A stretch of DNA of 64,000 nt from Albibacterium bauzanense (GTDB lineage Bacteria; Bacteroidota; Bacteroidia; Sphingobacteriales; Sphingobacteriaceae), in the NCBI RefSeq assembly GCF_004339765.1, contig NZ_SMGO01000002.1:711001-775000 (forward strand), given 5' to 3'. Below, piece after piece: positions 25,826 through 34,176 of this stretch (its first letter is position 1; each line of letters begins with the position of its first letter). Made by a program: the position numbers and the translations under genes. The notes beneath the pieces were generated by a model, which was not told where the DNA came from, made no database searches, and worked only from the letters and a program-made list of their open reading frames with translations.

Positions 25826-27127
25826 CTAATCGTATTGATAGCGTTGAAACCAACGATCATTTAAGGTAAAGCCTAAACGAAAGGTTACATATTTCTCTTT
25901 AACCAAACTATTCTCTAAGGATCCGCGTTGACCTAATTCAGCAGAGAAGTTAATTTTATAAAAAGTAGTTTGTCGATTAGAAGCAAGTGGTATACCTAAT
26001 CCAACCGTTACAGCCATATCGTTGATATTTTGATCATTGATCTTTAGGTTCGTTTTATCATAACGAAATCCAAAACGATAATCGACTAGATTAAGATATT
26101 TATTGGAGGTATAATCAGGAGTAATATTACCTCCAATGGCAATTCCGTAGCTGTCTTCTAAAGAAGAAGGTAGATCTCCTTCTTTGAAATCAGACCACTG
26201 TCCATAATGAAAGTCTGCACCCACTAACCATTTATTTCGCTTACTTAAACTAAAGCCTAATTTATGTTCCATTGGCATAATAACATCCTTTGGAGAATTT
26301 TGAATTAAGGAAATAGTATCTAAGGCAATATTTTCTTCTGTAGCCGTAGCATTTCCAAATGTGCGGATAGCCACCTCTGTTTCTTTAGACCTGATCGATT
26401 TTCCTGCATTTCCGGCGTAGCCAATAACAAGGCCATAATCATCACCAATATTTGTAAAGTATTGAATGCCATAGTCGAACGCAAACCCATTAATTACTCT
26501 GCTGTTTTCTATTTTAGAGTTTAAGGCTCCAGTATTTACAGGGAACTGTACTTCTTGATTATTATCAAGTTTGCCAAAAAGATATCCTGCATTTGCTCCA
26601 ATACTAAATTTCTTTCCAAGTTGAATGCCGTATCCGAAATATGCTTTGGATAAGCCACCTTCACCAGAGTAAACGTTATTAACCTCAATATTATTGATTG
26701 TTGATGGACTAGAATAGCGATATCCTAAATCTGAATAAGGTAAAAGTCCGAAACTAAGTGCCGATTTTGCACTTACAGGCACTGCAAAACTTAAATAGCC
26801 AAGTGAAAAATCGGAATTGTTTTGTTTAATGTTATCGCGCTCTAGTGTAGATAGATTACCATATACACCAATATCAATCGTCATTAATCGGATACCTGAA
26901 TAAGATGCAGGATTACTTGAATTAATATTAAAATAAGAACCTAACCCACGTATACCTGTTGAAATTCCGCCCAATGCCCGTAATTGAGGAAGGTGCTCTC
27001 CACGTAATTCACCGAGTCCATATTGCGAATAAGGTGAACTAGTATTTGATTGCGCTAAAGCCCCTGAGACAGTAAATAGTAAAGTAAGACATGTTAATAT
27101 ACGGATAGGTAATTTTGATTTAATCAT
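25826..27127 (-). CDS. Predicted outer-membrane beta-barrel protein
   Basis: A 433-residue protein with signal peptide ending at SGALAQ and a mature N-terminus NTSSPYSQYGLGEL that is common in Bacteroidota outer-membrane proteins. The rest is glycine and aromatic rich with alternating strands (IGVYGNLSTL, FGYGIQLGKKFSIGANAGYLFG, WLVGADFHYGQWSDF), suggesting a barrel of the FadL/OmpP1 or porin sort. The end, FRLGFTLNDRWFQRYQYD, is strand-like. The start is taken at 27127, giving a proper signal peptide. It precedes lptC by eight bases and is likely in one operon with it. Confidence 0.8.
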   Translation of the reverse strand: MIKSKLPIRILTCLTLLFTVSGALAQSNTSSPYSQYGLGELRGEHLPQLRALGGISTGIRGLGSYFNINSSNPASYSGIRLMTIDIGVYGNLSTLERDNIKQNNSDFSLGYLSFAVPVSAKSALSFGLLPYSDLGYRYSSPSTINNIEVNNVYSGEGGLSKAYFGYGIQLGKKFSIGANAGYLFGKLDNNQEVQFPVNTGALNSKIENSRVINGFAFDYGIQYFTNIGDDYGLVIGYAGNAGKSIRSKETEVAIRTFGNATATEENIALDTISLIQNSPKDVIMPMEHKLGFSLSKRNKWLVGADFHYGQWSDFKEGDLPSSLEDSYGIAIGGNITPDYTSNKYLNLVDYRFGFRYDKTNLKINDQNINDMAVTVGLGIPLASNRQTTFYKINFSAELGQRGSLENSLVKEKYVTFRLGFTLNDRWFQRYQYD

Positions 27128-27171
27128 GTATTTTTTATCGTAAATCATTCAGGCGGTATTTCTGAAGAAAA

Positions 27172-27861
27172 TTAGTAAACTGTGGATAAAATAGATTCAA
27201 AAAGGATTAAACCATCATCATTTGCTAAGAGGCTATTTGAAGCTCGTTCTGGGTGAGGCATTAAGCCAAAAACATTCCTATTTTTATTGGAAACACCAGC
27301 AATGTTGTTTATTGAACCATTTAGGTTGCTTTCAGCAGTAATATTTCCATTATAATCACAATAACGGAATAAAACCTGGTCATTATCATCCAGCTTTTTT
27401 AATGTATCTGCATCTGCAAAATAATTCCCCTCGCCATGAGCAATTGGAATCTTTAGTGCCTTGTTTAAATCTATTTGTGATGTAACTAATGAATCATTTG
27501 TTTCTGCTTTGATATAAGTATTAGCACAAATAAACTTTTGATTCTTATTCTGTAACAGGGCTCCTGGAAGTAAGCCGGCTTCTGTTAATATTTGGAAGCC
27601 ATTGCATATTCCTAATACATTTCCTCCTTTATTCGCGAAAGAAATAATTTCTTGCATAATTGGTGAAAACTTAGCAATAGCTCCAGAACGAAGATAATCA
27701 CCAAAAGAGAATCCTCCTGGCAAAACAATAAAGTCTGCTCCTTGCAAATCTTTATCTTTATGCCATAGACGAACTACATCCTGGCCCATAATATGTTGTA
27801 ATGTATATATTATATCTTCATCACAATTTGATCCAGGGAAAACTACAACTCCAAATTTCAT
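27172..27861 (-). CDS. purQ: Phosphoribosylformylglycinamidine synthase subunit PurQ
   Basis: PurQ is the glutaminase subunit of FGAM synthase in purine synthesis. The 229-residue class I amidotransferase has VVVFPGSNCDED, LPGGFSFGDYLRSGAIA, the nucleophile Cys86 in LGICNGFQIL and the His-Glu pair in MPHPERAS. A separate PurQ implies the small-PurL form of the enzyme, as in many Bacteroidota that have PurS or alternatively a fused copy elsewhere; neither is in the window. Confidence 0.93.
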   Translation of the reverse strand: MKFGVVVFPGSNCDEDIIYTLQHIMGQDVVRLWHKDKDLQGADFIVLPGGFSFGDYLRSGAIAKFSPIMQEIISFANKGGNVLGICNGFQILTEAGLLPGALLQNKNQKFICANTYIKAETNDSLVTSQIDLNKALKIPIAHGEGNYFADADTLKKLDDNDQVLFRYCDYNGNITAESNLNGSINNIAGVSNKNRNVFGLMPHPERASNSLLANDDGLILFESILSTVY

Positions 27862-28008
27862 TTTTGATAGACTTAATTAGGGCCTTTTGAGCCAATTATT
27901 TTATACATGCAATTCTAAAAAGCAGAAATTAACTGTATTATCATGCAAATCTATTCAAATTTTAAATGCTTTGCATGGTATTTTTGTTAAAAAAGGTTAA
28001 AGATTTTA

Positions 28009-28989
28009 CTAAAACCATTGGAAATACAGAATAGCTAAAATTAACAATGCAAATGATCCTTCGTATAACCAACGTATTCTTGCATGTGTAAAGTAGTAAG
28101 CCATATAAATGGTTAAGGGAGGAATACATAGGAGAAAATGATATTCCTCGAAGTTAGAGTTTAGGTAAAATGAAAGTAATCCAAGAATCAGCATGAAAAA
28201 AAGTAGTTGGAATGACTTTCGGATATGAATCACACTTTTAAAGAAGTTTTGCCGAATAGAAATAACGAATAGTATAAGTATTAAAGCCGGGGCAATCAGT
28301 ACCAGGTAATCATAAATATCAATATTCAATGATGTCGGAAATGGATGCGTTAAAGGCAGCCAGATACTTCTGAAAAGAAAAAGCTTATCCAACCATAAAT
28401 AAATGACAAATAAAATAAAATACACAGTTAAAAAGCCAAGGACACCTGCTGTCCATTCTCGCCAATTAAAAGGTCGAAGCAAAATGAGGTTAATCCATAA
28501 TAATAGAAACATGGCAATAAATGGAAAATAAAACAATGTTCCTACGGCAACGATTAGCCCTAAGTCGTACATAACCGACTTAATCTCAGCACGACGATAA
28601 ATAAACAAGAACTTATCTATCATCCATATTAGAAAAAAATTGCAAATTAAAGTGGATGATAAAGTAAGAAATGGGGTTAGCATACTGGCTAGGGTAATGT
28701 ATAGCAGAGCTGTTAAATAGTTAGGTTTACCAAGCAGGTTATATTTATTTACGACGAAATTCAGTAAGAGCCCTTGAATGATGGTTAGAGCCACAGTAAT
28801 TAGAACACTTATCGTAGGTGTTATCATTTCTTCAAAAAGATTTCCCGTGAGGTTAGAAATAGCGGGCTCAAAAAATATCGGTCTTAAATCTTCTGGAAAA
28901 TTAATAAATGCTCCGATACATAATAGCGAAGCTAAGGGGATCAAATAGAGGAAATTAAACGGGTTGAAACTTCTAAATATATTGATCAT
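28009..28989 (-). CDS. DUF6427-type integral membrane protein
   Basis: A 326-residue protein with about ten hydrophobic helices and few charged loops, such as LYLIPLASLLCIGAFI at the start, then VLITVALTIIQGLLLNFVVNKY with the family-like KYNLLGKPNYLTALLYI, and LFYFPFIAMFLLLWINLILLRPFNWREW. The pattern agrees with the DUF6427 family of Bacteroidota. No transporter signature is evident and the function is unknown. Confidence 0.75.
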   Translation of the reverse strand: MINIFRSFNPFNFLYLIPLASLLCIGAFINFPEDLRPIFFEPAISNLTGNLFEEMITPTISVLITVALTIIQGLLLNFVVNKYNLLGKPNYLTALLYITLASMLTPFLTLSSTLICNFFLIWMIDKFLFIYRRAEIKSVMYDLGLIVAVGTLFYFPFIAMFLLLWINLILLRPFNWREWTAGVLGFLTVYFILFVIYLWLDKLFLFRSIWLPLTHPFPTSLNIDIYDYLVLIAPALILILFVISIRQNFFKSVIHIRKSFQLLFFMLILGLLSFYLNSNFEEYHFLLCIPPLTIYMAYYFTHARIRWLYEGSFALLILAILYFQWF

Positions 28990-29283
28990 ACTTAATGTAT
29001 AGGGTTTCTTAAAGCAAAATTACTTAATTATTTAGGCTATTCCTTTATTCTATTGCCTTTAACTCATTGATTTAGGCTATTTCATTGTTCATCGTTTTCG
29101 TTAATACTTATATATGAGCATATTAATGGAAAATAAACAATTTAAACTATTAAATTTTATGCAATCGATTGTGTTTGCTTTCACCTTGTTTTTTGAAATT
29201 ATAAATCTTATAATCGTTAATCATTCGTAAGAAATGATTATATTTTGATCACCATTTTTAATAGAAACCTTGATATAAACGCT
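28990..29283. other. AT-rich divergent spacer before the GH20 gene
   Basis: This 294-base stretch has no supported gene. It holds an exact 12-bp direct repeat ATTTAGGCTATT at 29030-29041 and 29070-29081 (40 bases apart), a LacI-type operator-like site TGCAATCGATT at 29160-29170, and an 8-bp inverted repeat TAATCATT/AATGATTA at 29218-29240 close to the GH20 start. A perfect TAnnTTTG box was not found. Confidence 0.5.
29160..29171 (+). promoter_or_regulatory. Possible LacI-family operator upstream of GH20 gene
   Basis: TGCAATCGATT differs by one base from TGCAATCGTTT, the core shared by the operators around lacI at 55 kb, and includes the perfect palindrome CAATCGATTG (29162-29171). It is 113 bases upstream of the hexosaminidase ATG. 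The match is short, so chance occurrence is possible. Confidence 0.35.
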
Positions 29284-31140
29284 ATGAAATTAAAAAAGAC
29301 TTTAAAAACTTTCATGGCTCTTTTGCTGATATTAGGAGGATCTACTTACAGTTTTGCACAACAGGTAGAGACTTTTTCAATTATCCCCAAACCAGCCTCC
29401 ATACAAGCTAAAAGCCCTGTATTTAAATTAAATAATCAAACACAGATTATTGCAAAAAGTGAAGATACACGTAAAATGGTATCCTTGTTTAATGATTTGA
29501 TATGGGATCGCTATAAGATACGTCTTGCCGTAAGCTCATTAGACGCTGCAAAGAATGTTATTATATTAGAAGAAACAACACCTACTAATCAAGAAGAATA
29601 TACGCTTGACGTTAACAAAGATCAGGTTGTAATTAAAGGGGGAAATGCGGGGTTATTTTATGGGTTGCAGTCTCTATTGCAACTTATTGAAAATGTAGAT
29701 GGACAGTTAACAGTTCCTGGTGTTCTTATTAATGATAAACCAGAATTTGGTTATCGGGGAGTAATGATTGATGTTGCAAGACATTTTTTCACCCTTGATC
29801 AAATGAAGAAAATAGTGGATCAAATGGCATATTTTAAGTTTAATCGTCTTCATTGGCATTTAACAGATGACCAAGGTTGGAGATTAGAAATTAAAAAATA
29901 TCCTAAACTTACTGAGGTTTCAGCTTGGAGAGATTCGACCATTATTGGAAGGTATTCAGACTTTAAGCCATTTATATACGATGGAGAAAAGCACGGAGGA
30001 TATTATACACAAGAAGAAGCTCGTGAGTTTGTAAAATATGCTGCCGATAGGAAAATTACAGTTATTCCAGAGATAGAAGTACCGGGTCATAATACAGCAG
30101 TTTTAACAGCCTATCCTGAACTTGGCAATGGAACAGGCCCTTACCATGTTTTAGGCTATTGGGGAGTTATGCCTACTATTTTGGGTCCCAATGAAGCAAC
30201 ATTTAAATTTATAGAAGATGTATTAACAGAAGTAATGGATATTTTTCCAAGTGAACTCATTCATATAGGAGGAGATGAAGCACCAAAGGATGAATGGAAA
30301 GCATCGTCGGTAGCGCAAAGTTTTATTAAGAAAAACAAAATAAAGGATGAACATGAATTGCAGAGTTGGTTTACCAATCGTGTTGGAGAATTTCTAAACA
30401 AACATGGTAGACGACTTATCGGTTGGGATGAAATCTTAGAAGGAGGCGGACTTGCAGAGAATGCCATTGTAATGAGCTGGCGCGGAGAAAAGGGTGGTAT
30501 AGCTGCTGCGCAAGCAGGTCACGATGTTATTATGACTCCTAATAGTTATCTATATATAGATTACCTTCAATCTAAAGATGCAGCCTCAGAGCCTTTGTCC
30601 ATTGGCGGATTCGTACCTTTAGATAAAGTATATGGTTATAATCCAAGGCCTGGTGCATTAACTCAGGATGAACAGAAACATATACTTGGCGTACAGGCAA
30701 ATCTGTGGACAGAATATATTGCAACTGATAATAAATTGGAATACATGTTATTCCCCCGTATGCTTGCCCTTTCAGAAGTAGCCTGGACAGGTACTGCAAG
30801 GCAAAATTATGATGAGTTTACAACTCAGCGTTTACCAGAAAGATTACAAGAACTGGAGCGTCAGCATATCAACTATCGTATTCCGGAAGCAAAAGTTGAG
30901 GTCGGAATAAATAATATATCAGGTCGGAAAACAGTTACAATTACTCCATTTGTGGCTAATAGTACAGTGTATTATACGATAGATGGACATAAAGCAGATA
31001 ATAATGGAACGCTTTATAAGGGTACTTTTGAGATGCCATTTGTGGGAAAAGGACAAGGACCTTTGAAGCTGAACTATATTATTGAAACTCCTGGAGGTAG
31101 AGCCAGCTCAATGTTTACTGATTCATTAGGAGTAGAATAA
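29284..31140 (+). CDS. Beta-N-acetylhexosaminidase, GH20
   Basis: A 618-residue exported glycosidase that removes terminal GlcNAc or GalNAc by substrate-assisted catalysis. It has a signal peptide ending near YSFAQQ, a GH20b-like N-terminal domain (FSIIPKPASIQ to YGLQSLLQLIE), and the catalytic TIM barrel starting at FGYRGVMIDVARHFF. The catalytic pair is D331-E332 in HIGGDEAPKDEW. A small C-terminal beta domain (VYYTIDGHKADNNGTLYKG) resembles chitobiase C-terminal or FN3-like modules. An upstream TTG at 29245 would place 13 residues before the signal peptide and is rejected. It is followed by the phosphatase-like gene after 30 bases. Confidence 0.93.
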   Translation: MKLKKTLKTFMALLLILGGSTYSFAQQVETFSIIPKPASIQAKSPVFKLNNQTQIIAKSEDTRKMVSLFNDLIWDRYKIRLAVSSLDAAKNVIILEETTPTNQEEYTLDVNKDQVVIKGGNAGLFYGLQSLLQLIENVDGQLTVPGVLINDKPEFGYRGVMIDVARHFFTLDQMKKIVDQMAYFKFNRLHWHLTDDQGWRLEIKKYPKLTEVSAWRDSTIIGRYSDFKPFIYDGEKHGGYYTQEEAREFVKYAADRKITVIPEIEVPGHNTAVLTAYPELGNGTGPYHVLGYWGVMPTILGPNEATFKFIEDVLTEVMDIFPSELIHIGGDEAPKDEWKASSVAQSFIKKNKIKDEHELQSWFTNRVGEFLNKHGRRLIGWDEILEGGGLAENAIVMSWRGEKGGIAAAQAGHDVIMTPNSYLYIDYLQSKDAASEPLSIGGFVPLDKVYGYNPRPGALTQDEQKHILGVQANLWTEYIATDNKLEYMLFPRMLALSEVAWTGTARQNYDEFTTQRLPERLQELERQHINYRIPEAKVEVGINNISGRKTVTITPFVANSTVYYTIDGHKADNNGTLYKGTFEMPFVGKGQGPLKLNYIIETPGGRASSMFTDSLGVE

Positions 31141-31170
31141 CTTCAATGAAATAGATAAATAGAAAATGTT

Positions 31171-32251
31171 ATGAAGAAATCAATCATTTTAATAGTCTTC
31201 TTACTATCAACTGCATCCCTTTTTGCACAATCAACAGATCGTGCAGAAAATTTAATTGTAATTACGATAGATGGTGCTAGATGGAATGAAGTGTTTGGAG
31301 GAGCAGATTCTATAATCCTTTTTAATGATAAGTTTAAGAAGACAGAAGCAGCTCGTCTTACTAGAAAATTTTGGGCCGAAACTGCCGTTGAACGCCGTCA
31401 AAAGCTTATGCCCTTTTTATGGAGTACAATAGAGAAGCAAGGACGTATATATGGTAATAGAAATTACGGAAACAATGTTTCTGTAAAAAACTTAACTAAT
31501 ATCTCTAAGCCAGGATACAGTGAAATCTTTACCGGCACAGTCGATACAGCTATTAAATCGAATGATCTTACTGAAAATCAATACTAACGTATTTGAGTTT
31601 ATTAACAAACAACCCGAGTTTGAAGGTAAGGTAGCTTCTTTTGCATCTTGGGATAGAGCCTCAGCATATTTGAATGCAAAAAGAAGTGGCTTTATGATTA
31701 ATGGGGGACATACAGATATAGCAGGGCCAAATCTATCGCCACTACAAGAAACGTTAAATAATTTACAACAACTATCTCACAGGGGTGAGAGTTCCAGGCC
31801 TGATTATATAACCTATTTGCATGCCAAAGAATACTTAAGGATTAATCAGCCAAGAGTATTAAGTATTGGTTTTGCATGGACGGATGATATGGCACATGAT
31901 GGCAGCTATCCTCTTTATTTAGAAAAGATATTTACTTTCGATACAATGATTGCAGATTTGTGGAGTTATATACAATCATTGCCACAATATAGAGATAATA
32001 CAGCATTGCTTATTACGGTTGATCATGGAAGAGGCTACAATGAACAATGGGTCTCGCATGGAGCTACGATACCACATTCTAATGAAATATGGTTTGCTAT
32101 CATGGGACCAGGAATTCATCCTCAAGGAGAAATGAAAGTTAATGCAAATTTATTTCAAAATCAATTTGCACAAACAATGGCGTATCTGTTAGGGTTACAA
32201 TATCAATCATCTAAACCTATCGGAGATAGGATTGAGAACCTGGATGAATAA
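31171..32251 (+). pseudogene. Alkaline phosphatase-superfamily protein, frameshifted
   Basis: Two frames together encode one exported protein of about 360 residues. The first frame (31171-31587) gives a signal peptide MKKSIILIVFLLSTASLFAQ, the metal-site LIVITIDGARWNEVFGG and the nucleophile region SKPGYSEIFTGTVD, then hits TAA at 31585. The second frame continues without loss as NTNVFEFINKQPEFEGKVASFASWD, then SIGFAWTDDMAHDGSY, LLITVDHGRG and WVSHGATIPHSNEIW, the remaining metal ligands. The switch lies between 31562 and 31587; removing one A from the run at 31574-31577 would restore the frame. This may be a recent inactivation or a sequencing error. The substrate (phosphate mono- or diester) is unknown. 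Confidence 0.8.
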
Positions 32252-32296
32252 AAAATATTAATTAACTCAATTATTACATTTATTTTACAAAGATAA

Positions 32297-32329
32297 TTTG
32301 CATACAGTGTATAAAGTACACTATATTTG
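32297..32329 (+). promoter_or_regulatory. Bacteroidetes-type promoter with embedded inverted repeat
   Basis: TTTG (32297-32300), a 21-base spacer and TATATTTG (32322-32329) match the -33/-7 consensus. A 6-bp inverted repeat AGTGTA/TACACT lies at 32306-32322 within the spacer and touches the -7 box, as a repressor operator would. The predicted start is near 32336, only about 30 bases ahead of a terminator hairpin. Confidence 0.6.
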
Positions 32330-32362
32330 TCCTTTCATAATTTAGGTTTATAATTGGTTAGT

Positions 32363-32403
32363 AAAGGTCTTCAGTCTCCCCGACTGAAGGCCTTTCTTTT
32401 TAT
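32363..32403 (+). terminator. Intrinsic terminator
   Basis: AAAGGTCTTCAGTC (32363-32376) pairs with GACTGAAGGCCTTT (32382-32395) with one G-T wobble and a five-base loop (TCCCC), followed by a T-rich tail (CTTTTTA). It may end transcripts from the GH20/phosphatase genes and also those from the promoter at 32297-32329. Confidence 0.85.
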
Positions 32404-32445
32404 AGATATATTTCTTAGGGCTTATAATATTTGTATTTTTAGATC

Positions 32446-33324
32446 ATGAAAAAAATCATCTATTTATTCAGCAGCCTGTATTTTCTTATTATTTCAAGCG
32501 GAATGGCACAAAGTCCAAAAGACTCGACCGCTATTGCGCAGATAAAGTGGAATAAACACAAAATCGAGAAAGGAATTGTGTGGAAACAAGCTCATTTTGA
32601 TGACCTATACCAAGCCCACCAAGAGGTTAACATATTAGAAATAGACCTAAATAAGAAAAAAATAGATATAGATTTTGCAGGTTTAGCGACTGGTCTGGAA
32701 CTTACTTCTGAGTTTGTCAAAAACAATGATGCTATTGGAGGTATTAATGGAGGTTTTTTTGATGTTAAAGATGGTGGATCCGTTACCTTCTTGAAAATTG
32801 ATAACAAGATAGTTAATACAACCACTATGAATACAGGAGAGGAGAGAAGTGATAGAACAAATGGTGCGATTATTATAAATGGTAATTCTGGTAAAGAAAA
32901 TATAGATATTTTAGGAACCGAATTGACTAATATGAATTGGGAGGATAGTATTGATGCGCCAGATATCATGGTCTGTGGTCCGCTTCTAATTATGGACGAG
33001 GCCTATGTTATATTGGCAAAGAATGCGTTCAATGATAATCGCCATCCTCGTTCTGCTGTTGCTTTAAATGGAAATAAACTGATATTGATGACAGTTGATG
33101 GTAGAAGTAATCAATCTTATGGAATGAGTCTTCCTGAACTTGCCTACTTTTTAAAACAAATAGGAGCAGAAAAGGCTTTGAATTTAGATGGCGGAGGTTC
33201 TACAACTTTAGTACTTAATACACCCATTAAATCAGGAGTATTGAATTATCCATCAGATAATAAGCAGTTTGATCATGAAGGAGAGCGGCCTGTTGCTAGC
33301 GTTATTTTAATAAAAAAGAAGTAG
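32446..33324 (+). CDS. Phosphodiester glycosidase family protein (NAGPA-type)
   Basis: A 292-residue exported protein with signal peptide up to SSGMAQ. It has the NAGPA domain pattern: GGINGGFFDVKDGGS, DRTNGAIIINGNSG, ICGPLLI-like (MVCGPLLIMDE), NDNRHPRSAVALNGNKLILMTVDGRS, ELAYFLKQIGAEKALNLDGGGSTTLVL. In mammals the family member removes GlcNAc from GlcNAc-1-phospho-mannose; bacterial members hydrolyse glycosyl phosphodiesters, often of teichoic acid-like polymers. The 3' end overlaps pncA by 23 bases on the other strand. Location after a hexosaminidase and a phosphatase-like gene is consistent with GlcNAc phosphodiester salvage. Confidence 0.85.
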   Translation: MKKIIYLFSSLYFLIISSGMAQSPKDSTAIAQIKWNKHKIEKGIVWKQAHFDDLYQAHQEVNILEIDLNKKKIDIDFAGLATGLELTSEFVKNNDAIGGINGGFFDVKDGGSVTFLKIDNKIVNTTTMNTGEERSDRTNGAIIINGNSGKENIDILGTELTNMNWEDSIDAPDIMVCGPLLIMDEAYVILAKNAFNDNRHPRSAVALNGNKLILMTVDGRSNQSYGMSLPELAYFLKQIGAEKALNLDGGGSTTLVLNTPIKSGVLNYPSDNKQFDHEGERPVASVILIKKK

Positions 33325-34012
33325 ACGAAATTTCCTTTCCTCCTTTTTCTTTAAAGGCCTCTAATTTAATTTTGAATTCATCAGGATCAATAGCTTTTGT
33401 TGCATCTATAACAATTTCTGCCTCAAATCCTAAATCTAAAGCATCCATTGCTGTATAGAAAACGCAGAAATCCGCGGCTAATCCACAGATAGATACTTTG
33501 TTTATCCCTTTCTCAGTCAGGAAACCAGCTAGTCCAGTTGAGTTTAGTCTCTCATTATCAAAAAATCCGCTGTAGCTATCAATTTCCGTGTTCATTCCTT
33601 TCCGTATAATTAAGCTAGTTTTTTGTGTTTCCAACTGCTTTGAAATCGCAGCACCTCTTGAGCCCTGCACACAATGAACTGGCCAAAGTACTTGGTCTGC
33701 TCCATGTAGTTTAATAATATCGTAAGGTTTTTTATCCTTATGAGATGAAGCAAAGCTTTTATGATTTGCTGGATGCCAATCTTGCGTAATCACAATTAAA
33801 TCAAAATGTTCCTGTATCTTATTAATGATAGGAATTATTTTATTACCATCCTGAACTGCCAGAGACCCGCCAGGTAAAAAATCATATTGAATATCAATGA
33901 TTATAAGGGCATTGTTTTTTATATTCGATGTACCTTCAAAATAAAGTTTTTCCTCAAAGTGGAATTCATCCCTTAAACGTTCCACTAATTTAGAGGGAAG
34001 TATATTGCTCAT
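33302..34012 (-). CDS. pncA: Nicotinamidase
   Basis: PncA hydrolyses nicotinamide to nicotinate for NAD salvage. Visible residues are the catalytic Asp44 in IIIDIQYDF, metal ligands D78, H80 and H84 in TQDWHPANH, Lys138 in IIRKGMN and nucleophile Cys183 in GLAADFCVFYT. The 236-residue protein carries about 32 extra residues ahead of the usual start (MSNILPSKLVERLRDEF to SNIKNN) with no internal ATG, so the extension seems real or an unusual internal start is used. The gene looks unrelated to its sugar-catabolic neighbours. Confidence 0.93.
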   Translation of the reverse strand: MSNILPSKLVERLRDEFHFEEKLYFEGTSNIKNNALIIIDIQYDFLPGGSLAVQDGNKIIPIINKIQEHFDLIVITQDWHPANHKSFASSHKDKKPYDIIKLHGADQVLWPVHCVQGSRGAAISKQLETQKTSLIIRKGMNTEIDSYSGFFDNERLNSTGLAGFLTEKGINKVSICGLAADFCVFYTAMDALDLGFEAEIVIDATKAIDPDEFKIKLEAFKEKGGKEISSTSFLLK

Positions 34013-34109
34013 ACATCAATATACGAATTCTTTGAATTCATTTTATCTTTTTTTATGCATCATATTTGTATTTTAAATATGAAATGAAATATTAACCAAC
34101 GGCATCAAA

Positions 34110-34151
34110 AGAAAATGCTCTTTCATTAATCAAAAGATCATGAAAGAGCAT
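34110..34151 (-). terminator. Terminator after the sulfatase gene
   Basis: A perfect 12-bp inverted repeat ATGCTCTTTCAT (34115-34126) and ATGAAAGAGCAT (34140-34151), 13-base loop, followed on the - strand by TTTTCTTTTGATG. It lies 26 bases past the sulfatase stop and closes the sigma/FecR/SusCD/sulfatase unit. Confidence 0.75.
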
Positions 34152-34176
34152 CGATAGTTATTATAATAAGATGTAA

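Noticed and set aside
27946..27953. TAnnTTTG-type box for purQ on the - strand (CAAATCTA on +)
   Set aside because: No -33 element at a suitable distance and an 85-base leader; too weak to list as a promoter.
29245..29283. TTG start 13 codons ahead of the GH20 ATG
   Set aside because: It would put residues in front of a well-formed signal peptide.
32592..32969. 125-residue open frame opposite the NAGPA-type gene
   Set aside because: The + strand frame contains all family motifs; the antisense frame is low in complexity and has no promoter.
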